This document shows, in pieces, positions 31,020-41,830 of a stretch of DNA of 64,000 nt. The position numbers and the translations under genes are program-made. Numbering within the stretch: the first letter of the stretch is position 1; each line of letters starts with the position of its first letter. Below the pieces are notes generated by a model. The model ran no database searches, had not been told where the DNA came from, and saw only the letters and a list, made by a program, of their open reading frames with translations. The stretch comes from Ipomoea triloba (lineage: Eukaryota > Streptophyta > Magnoliopsida > Solanales > Convolvulaceae), in NCBI RefSeq assembly GCF_003576645.1, contig NC_044923.1, positions 19,582,778 to 19,646,777 on the forward strand. Direction: 5' to 3'.

Positions 31020-32507
31020 TACTAATCCTAAACCCAGACCCCGCTTGATGTGTATAATGGTGAATGTAAATATGAGGGTGTAAATGTCGTTCTGCTGAGG
31101 ATTGAGGTTATGGCACGTATATGTGTGAACTAAGAAATTCTAGGCACTAGAGCAATTGAATTAACTAGAATCCAAGTAAATGATAACTAAATAGGGAAAT
31201 TAAAAGAAAGTAGATTGACTAGTGAATAAACGGTATGATAATGGAACGGGTCAGATTAAGCGTATTGCAATCTTGATGCTCTAACAATCTCAGAATTAGG
31301 GAAGGAAGAATTAACCTGGGGTTTTATGGGCCATGCACACAAGAATTCAATTCAGCTACTTTCGTAATCAATAAACAGAATTAGGCTAGGATTGCCCCAC
31401 TTTCGTGATGCATCAATCATAGTCTTAAGCACCTAAGCATTGTAAGCCCCTAAATTAACCCTACTCTCATAGTAGGAAAAATCAGGTTGAAATTGGTAAG
31501 GCTTGAGGTCTTCACCCAACTTTCGTTGTAATGAATACCTCTCCTAAACAAGCAATCAATTGTGGCCATCAATTAATAACAAGTAGAATTCAATCCCCAA
31601 TTCAACATAAACCCTAGGTGAATAATTCAATCCCTTTATGCAATAATCATAAATTGAACATCAAGATTAACAATAGATCCCTAATCTAAACCCATAAACG
31701 AACTACTCACTCATTATTAAAGTAAACAAAACAAAGCAAGAAGTAAATATTGAAATCATAGCAGCGAATCTAAAGAATAAAAGAATAAAAGGAAGAACTT
31801 TACTAACAATCTCGAAGAGTAATTCCAATCCAAACCACGATTCCAAGCTTGCAAACGAACTCAAGTATGAAAATCTGCGCTATTCTATGCTATGTAAAAC
31901 TCTAAAGAGAAGGAAAATTGTACTGAACTAAACTAGGGCTCGGAATACCTGAAAAACAGCAAAACAGTGTCATTAAATACTGGACAGCAGCAGGGGTCAC
32001 GGGCACCCTCATGGCCAGGATCGTGGCTGTGAGGTGTAGTGCCCCGCTGCTTTCCGCGACGGGGCTCACGGCCGTGAGGTGCCGATCTTTTCAAAACAAT
32101 ATCGGTCACATAAAATAAATTAATCACGGATCGTATAGTGAAAATAATTTATTTAAAATAATCTTAATATCGTAAAATAATTAACTCAAAAAAATATAGC
32201 AAACATTTAAATATGCGGGGTATCACACCTATGCTTCCGAAACTTGTCCAAGATGTCCAAAAATCCTTCCTTTGCTCCTTGTTCATGAATAAACTAAGCT
32301 TAAGCAAATGTAACACACAAACGAGTCTCAAATTCACCAAGGTAAAGAAAATAAGCAACAAAATCAACTAAATTGTGGGGCAAATAGTAGTATAAAATCA
32401 GATGTATCACCGCCCCTAAAGCCATTGTGGATGTAAATCACAAGTCGTGCAATTAGCCTACAGCTCATATCCTAGTCTTAATGTGTGCATAATAAAGGAT
32501 CCAATCT
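31020..32507. other. Non-coding, probably old repeat DNA
   Basis: No supported gene. A stretch at about 31300-31560 (runs like actttcgtaatcaataaac) resembles 51400-51600 in style. A GC-rich patch at 31980-32095 contains cacggccgtgag and related short palindromes, similar to a patch at 37120-37330. The origin is probably an old LTR-type repeat but I cannot name it. Confidence 0.4.
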
Positions 32508-33566
32508 GGGGGTGTATTCAATCATAACTTTTATAGACTTTTAAAGACTTTTATCAACTTTAAAAGTTTGGCAGTATTCAATTTAAACTTTTAAAGACTC
32601 TTTAAAAGTCTACCGGTATTGGATCCAAACTTTTCAAAACTCTTTAAAAGTATATTGGTATTCGATTAAGACTTTTGTAGAGTTTTTAAAAGTCTATTGG
32701 TATTCAAAAAGTTATTAACTTTCATAGACTCTGTCAGAATTAGATTTCTGTAGACTTTTTCTTTATTAATATAAATAGATGAAATCCAACCCTCCAACCC
32801 CAAACTTTTCAAGATTCTCTACAAACTTTTTTTTTCTCTATCTAAACTAGACAGACTTTTATCAATTTTATTGTTGATGTTGATAAAAAAAAATTGCTGC
32901 GAACAGTAGCAAGAAATTCTTGCTGCTGATCGCAGCAAAAAAAATTGTTGCGAACAGTAGCAGAAATTTTCTGCTGCAACCAGCAGCAAGTTGTTGCTGG
33001 TTGCAACAAAATTGGTAAAAATTTATAATTTAAAATTTAATTTAATTAATATAATTTTATATAATTGTATGTTCATTAATTATTAATATATGTATTTATG
33101 TAAGAAAATAAAAATATATTCAATGCATTAAAAATATATTAATTAAAATTTTATTTAATTTTAAAATATATTTGTAGTTACTGCTGGTCGTATTTTTTTT
33201 TATTTTTTTTTACAATGCATTAATTTATTAATGTAATAGAGCCAGTAGCACTCAAAAAATAATTATTTATGATTTATAAAATATTTTTTATAAGAAAATT
33301 ATAAATAATATATTAATATAAGTTATGGAATGTTTGTAAGGGTGTATTCAATTTAGAGTTTTAATGACTTTTGTAGAATTTTTAATATGAAAAAGTTTTT
33401 AAAAGTCTATAAATGTTTGTCTTACGGATATTTATAGACTTTTACAAAGTTGACGAAAGTTTAAAAGATTCTAGAAAAGTCTACAAGAACTCTACAAAAG
33501 TCAATTAAAATATATAACTTTAAAAGTTTTTGAAAGTCTTTAAAAGTCTTGATTGAATACACCCCC
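32508..33566. mobile_element. MITE-like element with terminal inverted repeats
   Basis: Begins gggggtgtattcaatc and ends with its reverse complement gattgaatacaccccc. The interior near both ends is filled with aaaagtctttaaaag-type repeats. A second start (gggtgtattcaattt) at about 33341 makes 33341-33566 a possible short element on its own, so two related copies may be nested. The middle (32870-33340) is AT-rich with gctgc repeats. No clear target duplication was found. Confidence 0.6.
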
Positions 33567-33913
33567 AAGTCTTTTAGCATCATTAAGCCATTTTTCCCAT
33601 ACATGTTTCCAATCAAACTCTACATTGTCGCTTCTAGTCATGATTTTTAAGTTAGGCGACGAGCCAACTATGTGTCTATGGTAAGCTTTGGAGCACAAAA
33701 TCTTTTTCTTTAAGAAAAAGATTATGTATTAATTTTAGTAGAAAAAATACTAACTTTTCTTCCAAACTTGACCTATGTGACCAGTTGAGCTGCCTATGCG
33801 GGCAAGAAATATTAACTTTACTATTACAAATTGCAGCACAAATTAAAAAGGAACTTTGCTTTTGGTCGTATCAACACCACTGCATATTGTCATACTATTA
33901 CGGTTGCCCTCTC
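33567..33913. other. Upstream region of the PPR gene
   Basis: About 350 bp, AT-rich. The PPR frame is open back to 33785, but the stretch 33785-33913 does not look like PPR sequence. No clear TATA box. Confidence 0.4.
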
Positions 33914-36190
33914 ATGTCAAGGTTGCGCAATATAATAGCTAAAGTCACCAAAATCAACCACATGAGACAACTCCATGCACACCTCATTCATTACTCTCTT
34001 CACGGCCAAAGCTACTGGGTGGCCCTGCTAATTAATCTATGCACGCGCCTCCATGCTCCGCCGCCCTACACCCGTTCCATTTTCGAATCAGCACAGGAAC
34101 CGAACATCTTTGTTTTCACCAGCATGCTCAAGTACCATTCCCATTTGGGCGCCCAGAGTGATGTTCTCCAAGTGTTTGTTGAAATGCAGAAGTTTGGAGT
34201 GAGCCCCGATGCGTTTGTGTACCCGATACTGATCAAAGCGACAGGGGAGGGTGGTGTTGCGTTCCACGCAAAGGTTATTAAAATGGGTATTGATTCCGAT
34301 AGGTTTATACGCAATGCCGTGATGGATATGTATGGAAAATACGGGCCTATTCAGATTGCCAGGGAACTGTTTGATGAAATGCCTGAGAGGGCTGTTGCAG
34401 ATTGGAATTCGATTATTTCTGGATACTGGAATTGGAAGAATGAGGTTGAAGCGCGGAGGATGTTTGATTTGATGCCAGAGAAGAATGTGATTACTTGGAC
34501 AACGATGGTGAGTGGGTACTCGAGAATGAAGGATTTGGTGAATGCTAGGAGGTATTTTAATAAAATGCCCGAGAAAAGCATCGTTTCATGGAATGCAATG
34601 CTTTCTGGCTATGCTCAGAATGGGTATAATGAGGAGGCAATAAGGTTGTTCACTGAAATGGTGAGTGTTGGAGTTATTCCTGATGAAACAACATTGGTTA
34701 CTGTTATTTCTTCTTGTTCTTCAGAAGGTATTCCTGCCCTTGCTGAGTGGCTTGTCAGTATGATCAACAAAAAGAGCATTCATTTGAATTGTTTTGTCAA
34801 AACTGCACTTCTTGACATGTATGCTAAGTGTGGAAATCTAGAGATGGCTAGAAAGATTTTTGATGAGTTGGGTTCATATAGGAACTCTGTTACTTGGAAT
34901 GCAATGATTTCTGCATATGCAAGACACGGTAATTTGGCTTTAGCTAAAGAACTCTTTGATAGAATGCCAGGGAGGAATGTGGTGTCCTGGAATTCTATAA
35001 TAGCTGCTTATGCACAGAATGGACAATCAAAAATAGCAATTGATCTCTTCAAAGAGATGATTGAACAGGGAATGATTCCTGATGAAGTAACTATGCTTAG
35101 TGTAATCTCAGCTTGCGGCCATCTTGGGGCTTTGGAATTTGGCAAAGAGATGGTCAATTTCCTGATGAAGAACAAAATTAAATTGAACATTTCAGGTTAC
35201 AATTCCTTGATTTTCATGTATTCTAAGTGCGGAAGCATGGAAGATGCAAAATCGGTGTTTCAATCTTTGGAAACCAGAGATGTGGTGTCCTATAATGCAC
35301 TCATTACAGGTTTGGCAGCTTATGGTAATGGCAATGAAGCCCTTGATTTACTCTGGAAGATGAAGGAAGAAAACCTTAAACCAGATCGGATAACGTATAC
35401 AGGAGTTTTAACAGCTTGCAGTCATGCAGGATTGGTGGATGAAGGCCAAAGAATTTTCGAATCAATCAAATCTCCTGATGTTGATCATTATGCATGCCTA
35501 GTGGACTTGTTAGGTAGAAATGGCAAACTTGATGAAGCAAAGGGGTGGATTGATAGAATGCCACTGCATCCTCATGCTGGTGTATATGGTGCACTTTTAA
35601 ATGCTAGCTGTATTCACAAACGAATTGATCTTGGAGAGTTTGCAGCAACTAAACTCTTTGAGATAGAACCAGAAAACTCAGGCAACTATATCTTGCTTTC
35701 TAATATATATGCTTCAGTAAGGAGGTGGGAAGATGTAGAAAGAATCAGAGGATTGATGAGTAAAGTGGGAATTTTGAAGACAACTGGGTGGAGTTGGGTG
35801 GAACATGATGGAAAGATGCACAAGTTCATAGTCGGCGATCAGTTGCATGAGAAATCAGATGATATTTATCGAGTACTTGGTGAGATGGAGAACAAGATGA
35901 GGCTTGCTGGATACATGGCTGACAAGAGCTGTGTTTTGAGAGACATTGAGGAAGAAGAAAAGGAAGAAATGATAGGAAGCCATAGCGAGAAATTGGCTGT
36001 TGCTTTTGCACTTCTAGTGAGTGAACCGGGATCAGTGATACGAGTGGTAAAGAACCTCAGGATCTGTAGGGATTGTCACACTGCTATAAAGATCATATCA
36101 AAGTTAGAGAAAAGGGAGATTATTGTTAGAGACAACAATAGGTTTCACTGCTTCAAAGATGGGTTATGTTCCTGCAAGGACTACTGGTAA
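33914..36190 (+). CDS. PPR protein, PLS class with E and DYW domains
   Basis: Single exon, 758 codons. I chose ATG 33914 (MSRLRNIIAKV) because the family-like sequence (INHMRQLHAHLIHYSL) starts there; an in-frame ATG at 33785 would add 43 unlike residues. About 13 PPR motifs of P, L and S type run from residue ~60 to ~560, each binding about one RNA base. E and E+ motifs follow (GVYGALLNASCIHKRIDLGE; GWSWVEHDGKMHKF), then a DYW cytidine-deaminase-like domain: HSE at 690-692, CRDCH at 718-722, CSC at 752-754 and the C-terminal DYW. These are the zinc and catalytic residues for C-to-U editing of organelle RNA, so it probably acts in mitochondria or plastids. All key residues are present. It resembles the At1g14470 group from memory only. 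Confidence 0.93.
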   Translation: MSRLRNIIAKVTKINHMRQLHAHLIHYSLHGQSYWVALLINLCTRLHAPPPYTRSIFESAQEPNIFVFTSMLKYHSHLGAQSDVLQVFVEMQKFGVSPDAFVYPILIKATGEGGVAFHAKVIKMGIDSDRFIRNAVMDMYGKYGPIQIARELFDEMPERAVADWNSIISGYWNWKNEVEARRMFDLMPEKNVITWTTMVSGYSRMKDLVNARRYFNKMPEKSIVSWNAMLSGYAQNGYNEEAIRLFTEMVSVGVIPDETTLVTVISSCSSEGIPALAEWLVSMINKKSIHLNCFVKTALLDMYAKCGNLEMARKIFDELGSYRNSVTWNAMISAYARHGNLALAKELFDRMPGRNVVSWNSIIAAYAQNGQSKIAIDLFKEMIEQGMIPDEVTMLSVISACGHLGALEFGKEMVNFLMKNKIKLNISGYNSLIFMYSKCGSMEDAKSVFQSLETRDVVSYNALITGLAAYGNGNEALDLLWKMKEENLKPDRITYTGVLTACSHAGLVDEGQRIFESIKSPDVDHYACLVDLLGRNGKLDEAKGWIDRMPLHPHAGVYGALLNASCIHKRIDLGEFAATKLFEIEPENSGNYILLSNIYASVRRWEDVERIRGLMSKVGILKTTGWSWVEHDGKMHKFIVGDQLHEKSDDIYRVLGEMENKMRLAGYMADKSCVLRDIEEEEKEEMIGSHSEKLAVAFALLVSEPGSVIRVVKNLRICRDCHTAIKIISKLEKREIIVRDNNRFHCFKDGLCSCKDYW

Positions 36191-38050
36191 TATTTGTGTT
36201 GCATTGATTATTTGGTAGCTGCACATTGGAACATGAGGTTAGAGCACAAAAGGCATCGGTCTCCGTCTAGTGCCCCCACACCGTCTAGTTTTTCTGATTA
36301 GAGCACATAACATTTTTCAAGCCTATAAACTCCTATTTGTTTACAATGAAAGCCATCAACTCATGCCTCTCAGAGCATTCTGAGATTGACAGTATGGTCT
36401 ACAATACTGGGATCTCTGCCACAATAGATACTCAGGTATTTTTTGAATTGAAATGATTCTTGCTAGAAAGGTGAAATGATGAAAATGTCAGCCAACCATT
36501 GTGTGAAGGTGAAATCAACTTAACTATCTTGTTCATTATTCTACCAAGTTAAGATTAGTGTTTCTTGGTCATGCAAATTTGTTTAATTTCCATCTGTATT
36601 ATGGTAAATGCTATATGCATTACTTTCAGCTTTGAAAAGGCTAGCATCCATGCATATGTTAGACAGTTTCTAAAAGTGTACTCTGAAATGAGTACCAATA
36701 TCAAATCACTGCCACATTTTACCTGAAAATATAGTCTTTAACATAAGATCCTTTGGCAACAAGGGATTCTGTGGATACTTTAATTTTCTTCCAAATACTG
36801 CACATTATGATTACTTACAAGTTATTCTGTATAGAATTCTTTAATTAACACCACACTAGTATTGATAAGCCATATTTGGCTTAGTGGTGCACCTCATTTA
36901 ATTTCAATTTGCATGGACCTTAAGGTGATTGAGATGAAAATCGCTCCTAATTGAATTGTTTCTGATTGTAGGTAAGGTAGATTGGGCAAAGGCATGAATG
37001 GGCGAGGAAGGAGGCAATTTGCAAATGAAAATGAGTCAAGGAAGCACAAAACGAAGGCATAAGGGCACGAAGCAAGCCAAGGAGCAGAATGGGAGCTTAG
37101 GAGAAAACCAGGAGACACCCAAGGTCACAATCATGGCCGTGACTGTGACCGTGACCTTCCCATAGCATTTTCTAATCCCTGGGCTCTCACTAATACTCAT
37201 GGCCATGAGCGTCAACATGAGGCCACAGAAAGTTCCCTGGGATGGTCACGGTCACCCACCTGGTCGTAACCTCGATCGGGAGGTCTGGAATCTGCACCGT
37301 GCTCCTAGTGGTCACGATCGACCTCTCGGCTGGGGGAGATAGGTCATGACTACGCGTCCAGAATTTGCTAAGTTGGCTTCTTTGGTGCGAATTGGAGGGT
37401 ATAAATAAGCTTAGGCGGTTAATTTTTAGATTATTTTACATTTTTATATTCTCTCTAAGTTTTCCTAATGAGAAAATCTCTCCACGACCTCTCTTCTTGT
37501 AATCATTCCAAATTTGATGAAGAATTAAAGTTGATTTAAGCTTGTAATTCATTTTGGTTTCAATTTGAATATTGCATTTTCCACTTTTCTTGATCCAAGT
37601 TAAATCTTTCTTCCTTAGTCTATATTCTCTTTAATTGATATTGTTCTTGCAATGGCTTCCATTTCAAATCATGCTTTCATTTCAATTTCGAGTATAAGTA
37701 ACTAGATTCCTTTAGAGATTTGGATTGAGCTCTTTTGTTATGGATGCTATGTGATTTGAATTGTAATGTTAGATAGTGTAATGATTTCATGATAGTTCTA
37801 GCTGTGAGCATGATGGTTTATAAGGACTATGGGATAATTTGGGCCCAATTATGCGACAGGTACATGGATAAGGTGTTGTCACTATGAGAATAAAGCAACA
37901 CCATAACCACATTTCTTACAAGTCCAATTTTACTTTGAGATCGAAAAAGAATTAGAAGGAGATGTGGACATCACATGTTTGATGAATTGCTTCAATTGGT
38001 GTAGGTCACCATGAGAATGAGGCTTGGCACTTACTCCCTTGTTGAGGTAT
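36191..38050. other. Intergenic DNA downstream of PPR gene
   Basis: No gene supported. A GC-rich patch at 37120-37330 has repeated gtcacggtcacc, cggccgtgac and catggccatgag-like short palindromes. 37380-37700 looks like untranslated or old repeat sequence. Confidence 0.4.
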
Positions 38051-38059
38051 TACACGGTC

Positions 38060-38152
38060 TTTATCTTTTGGAATAAACCAGCACTGAGGCTCGAACCCAC
38101 CACCTCCCGTGTAAAGGGAAGAGTTTGATGCCACTGGACTACATGGTCTTTA
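38060..38152 (-). repeat. tRNA-derived SINE remnant
   Basis: On the minus strand it has an A-box-like tagtccagtggc (38130-38141) and a B-box-like ggttcgagcc (38088-38097), about 33 bp apart as in tRNA-type Pol III promoters. The same head is found in the SINE at 59958-60084. Beyond the head the two copies diverge, and no clear target duplication or poly(A) is seen here. Confidence 0.6.
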
Positions 38153-38405
38153 TATTAAGATACGATATATAAACGTAGCTAGGTCCAACTCCCTCCTGTT
38201 ACAATTGTTTGATTGATTGCTCATTTCAAAATTCAAACCAAGGTACTTGGCTAGTACTTACTGCTTGGTACCAAGGTATTTGAATGCTTTTGTTTTTGAT
38301 ATTTTGGTAAACTTTCCAGTGGGTGCTTAGGCAGCAGAGGAGAGTAAACCCTTGGTGGGTTGATGGGATTTGCGGTGGCGAAGCTGACTTGGTGGCCACC
38401 CAATC

Positions 38406-38665
38406 ATTATTGCATGGACCATGGTCCACACAACTGTGTGGATCCATGAATATAAGGTACATTATTTTTATACTGAAGGTACATTATTTTTGTACTGAAG
38501 GTACATTATTTTAGGGTATATTATTTTTGTACTGAAAGTACATTATTTTATATCACTATAAAAAAATGTACCTTTAGTACAAAAATAATGTACCTTCAGT
38601 ATAAAAATAATGTACCATATATTCATGGTCCACACAACTATGTGGACCATGGTCCACGCAATAAT
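38406..38665. mobile_element. Foldback MITE, about 260 bp
   Basis: Left end attattgcatggaccatgg and right end ccatggtccacgcaataat are inverted. The arms continue inward for about 100 bp through repeated ggtacattatttttgtactg units on the left and their complement on the right, so the whole element can form a long hairpin. No coding capacity. Confidence 0.75.
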
Positions 38666-38834
38666 TTGCCGTGGCCACTTCCTCCCTTAACAGGCTACCA
38701 TCACCTACACAGATCCAACTTCAAATCACTACCTATTCGCAAGTTATCCTTGGCAAATCAGAACAAGCACCTTTCTTCTCAACTGTACTTTTGGTAAAAA
38801 AAAAAAAAAAAAAAACAGGATGGATCATGGTGAT

Positions 38835-39105
38835 TTTGTGTTGATTACCACCAATTAAATGCCCGCACAGTCAAAGAAAAGTTTCCAATCCCAGTGATTG
38901 ATGAATTAGATGAATTAAATAAATTACATAGTGCCAGATATTTTACCAAGCTTGACCTTTGTTTAGGGCTTTAGGCTATTAAAAAATCCGGATGATATTT
39001 TAAAAAAAAAAAAATGGCCTTAGCTTCCGCACTCACCATGACCATTTTGAGTTTCTAGTCATGCCGTTTGGGCTCACAAGTGCATTGTCAAACTTTCAAT
39101 CTCTC
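38835..39105 (+). pseudogene. Ty3/gypsy reverse transcriptase fossil
   Basis: Translates piecewise as [20 protein letters not shown], then [13 protein letters not shown]. After a homopolymer-caused shift near 39001 come FRTHHDHFEFLVMPFGLTSA and FQSL. These are conserved Ty3/gypsy RT blocks. Stops and frameshifts make it dead; no LTR was found next to it. Confidence 0.8.
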
Positions 39106-39179
39106 CACCCCACCCACCCCCGCAAATTATGCCGTGGTTGTCCGATTCTCGCAAAACAATTAGCGCTTTTCATCTTGCA

Positions 39180-39290
39180 ATTCTTCACTCATTGCAATTC
39201 ATCATCGCAATTCTCGTTCGATTCATCATCGCAGTTCTCCTCCGATTCATCATCGCGATTTTCATTCGATTCACCATCGTAATTCTTCAT
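39180..39290 (+). repeat. About 24-bp degenerate tandem repeat
   Basis: Four to five copies of gattcatcatcgcaattctc with small changes, just before the first ATGGCAGAGGC cassette; possibly its 5' untranslated region. Confidence 0.7.
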
Positions 39291-39306
39291 TGCAATTCTT
39301 CTTCAA

Positions 39307-41634
39307 TGATGGCAGAGGCAAATCAACTAAGTTTGCACGTTGATGGATCATATTCGATTGAAAGTTTTAAGTTTAGATTCATATTTGATGAATTGTATAG
39401 ATTTGTGTTTGTGTTTTTCAAATTTAAGATTTATGGTTTAGATTGATTGTTTACCATGTATTTGAGTTTTTATTGTGAATCATTGTCAAAGGTATATGTT
39501 CACAATCACGTAGCTGTACATTCACATTTCCAGAGCTGTAGATTCATAATTATAGAGCTCTACATTCATATATAAAAAAGCTCTGTACTCACACACGTAT
39601 GTTTTCAGTTAGAAGTACATAGATTTACATTCACACTTATACAGCTCCACATTCACAGTTACATAGTTCTAGATTCACACATTTAGAACTCTACATTCAC
39701 ACTGTTTCCGAATACTGTGTTGTATTTTTTATATTTGCAGTGATGGCAGAGGCAATAGATCAACTAAGTTTACACGTTGATGGCTCATCTTCGATTGCAG
39801 GTTTTAAGTTTGGATTCATGTTTGATGAATTGTATAGATTTTTGTTTGTGTTTTTCGAATTTAGGCTTTATGGTTAGATTGATTGTTTACCATGTATTTG
39901 AGATTTACATTCACACTTATACAGCTCCACATTCACAGTTACATAGTTCTAGATTCACACATTTAGAACTCTACATTCACACTGTTTCCTGATACTGTGT
40001 TATATTTTTTATATTTGCAGTGATGGCAGAGGCAGTAGATCAACTAAGTTTACACGTTGATGGCTCATCTTCGATTGCAGGTTTGAAGTTTGGATTCATG
40101 TTTGATGAATTGTATAGATTTATGTTTGTGTTTTTCGAATTTAGGCTTTATGGTTAGATTGATTGTTTACCATGTATTTGAGATTTACATTCATACTTAT
40201 ACAGCTCCACATTCACAGTTACATAGTTCTAGATTCACACATTTAGAACTCTACATTCACACTGTTTCCTGATACTGTGTTGTATTTTTTATATTTGCAG
40301 TGATGGCAGAGGCAATAGATCAACTAAGTTTACACGTTGATGGCTCATCTTCGATTGCAGGTTTTAAGAGTTTACACGTTGATGGCTCATCTTCGATTGC
40401 AGGTTTTAAGTTTGGATTCATGTTTGATGAATTGTATAGATTTTTGTTTGTGTTTGGATTCATGTTTGATGAATTGTATAGATTTTTGTTTGTGTTTTTC
40501 GAATTTAGGATTTATGGTTAGATTGATTGTTTACCATGTATTTGAGATTTACATTCACACTTATACAGCTCCACATTCACAGTTACATAGTTCTAGATTC
40601 ACACATTTAGAACTCTACATTCACACTGTTTCCTGATACTGTGTTCATTTAGAACTCTACATTCACACTGTTTCCTGATACTGTGTTGTATTTTTTATCT
40701 ACATTCACACTGTTTCCTGATACTGTGTTGTATTTTTTATATTTGCAGTGATGGTTTCCTGATACTGTGTTGTATTTTTTATATTTGCAGTGATGGTAGA
40801 GGCAGTAGATCAACTAAGTTTACACGTTGATGGCTCATCTTCGATTGCAGGTTTTAAGTTTGGATTCATGTTTGATGAATTGTATAGATTTTTGTTTGTG
40901 TTTTTCGAATTTAGGCTTTATGGTTAGATTGATTGTTTACCATGTATTTGAGATTGTCAAAGGTATATGTTCACAATCACGTAGCTGTACATTCACATTT
41001 CCAGAGCTGTAGATTCATAATTATAGAGCTCTACATTCATATATAAAAAAGCTTTGTACTCACACACGTATGTTTTCAGTTAGAAGTACATAGATTTACA
41101 TTCACACTTATACAGCTCCACATTCACAGTTACATAGTTCTAGATTCACACATTTAGAACTCTACATTCACACTGTTTCCTGATACTGTGTTGTATTTTT
41201 TATATTTGCAGTGATGGCAGAGGCAGTAGATCAACTAAGTTTACACGTTGAGGGCTCATCTTCGATTGCAGGTTTTAAGTTTAGATTCATGTTTGATGAA
41301 TTGTATAGATTTATGTTTGTGTTTTTCGAATTTAGGATTTATGGTTTAGATTGATTGTTTACCATGTATTTGAGATTGTCAAAGGTATATGTTCACAATC
41401 ACGTAGCTGTACATTCACATTTCCAGAGCTGTAGATTCATAATTATAGAGCTCTACATTCATATATAAAAAAGCTTTGTACTCACACACGTATGTTTTCA
41501 GTTAGAAGTACATAGATTTACATTCACACTTATACAGCTCCACATTCACAGTTACATAGTTCTAGATTCACACATTTAGAACTCTACATTCACACTGTTT
41601 CCTGATACTCTGTTTTATTTTTTATATTTGTAGT
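39307..41634 (+). repeat. Tandem array of a 60-bp exon-like cassette plus intron
   Basis: The block tgatggcagaggca recurs at 39307, 39741, 40021, 40301, 40791 (g to t variant) and 41212, and a decayed copy is at 41634. Unit lengths are 434, 280, 280, 490, 421 and 422 bp. Short units lack about 141 bp of the long ones, and the 490-bp unit equals 280 plus five 42-bp duplications. Most cassettes are preceded by atttgcag and end ttgcag/gttttaag, so each could be an exon of about 60 bp encoding MAEAxDQLSLHVDGSSSIAG. The rest is made of acattcacac-type repeats. It probably derives from the 5' end of the FRS/MULE gene family downstream; no full protein follows from it here. Confidence 0.8.
40331..40795 (+). 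repeat. Three sites of exact 42-bp duplication
   Basis: tacacgttgatgg at 40331 and 40373; tttggattcatg at 40411 and 40453; gtttcctgatactgtgtt at 40628, 40670, 40712 and 40754. All spacings are 42 bp. In the last set the 24-bp linkers change stepwise from upstream to downstream sequence. Confidence 0.95.
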
Positions 41635-41830
41635 GAATGCAGATTTAGTTGTTGTCTCAAGTCTCAACAAGCAATGATCAAGGAGATTTAAATGTTGAGG
41701 ATTCTACTTCAATTCTAGGTTTTTTTTTTAAAATTGTTTTTTAGAGTAAAATTAGTGATTCATATTGATTTATGATTTATGTGTAGTTGTGTGTTTGAAT
41801 GTGGAGTTCTCTGATTTTTGAATGTGTAAT

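Noticed and set aside
33785..33913. Extra 43 N-terminal residues for the PPR protein
   Set aside because: The stretch is open but unlike PPR family N-termini; the ATG at 33914 fits better.
39777..41012. Frames reading IYIHTYTAPHSQLHSSRFTH and similar
   Set aside because: They are translations of the acattcacac repeat, not of a gene.
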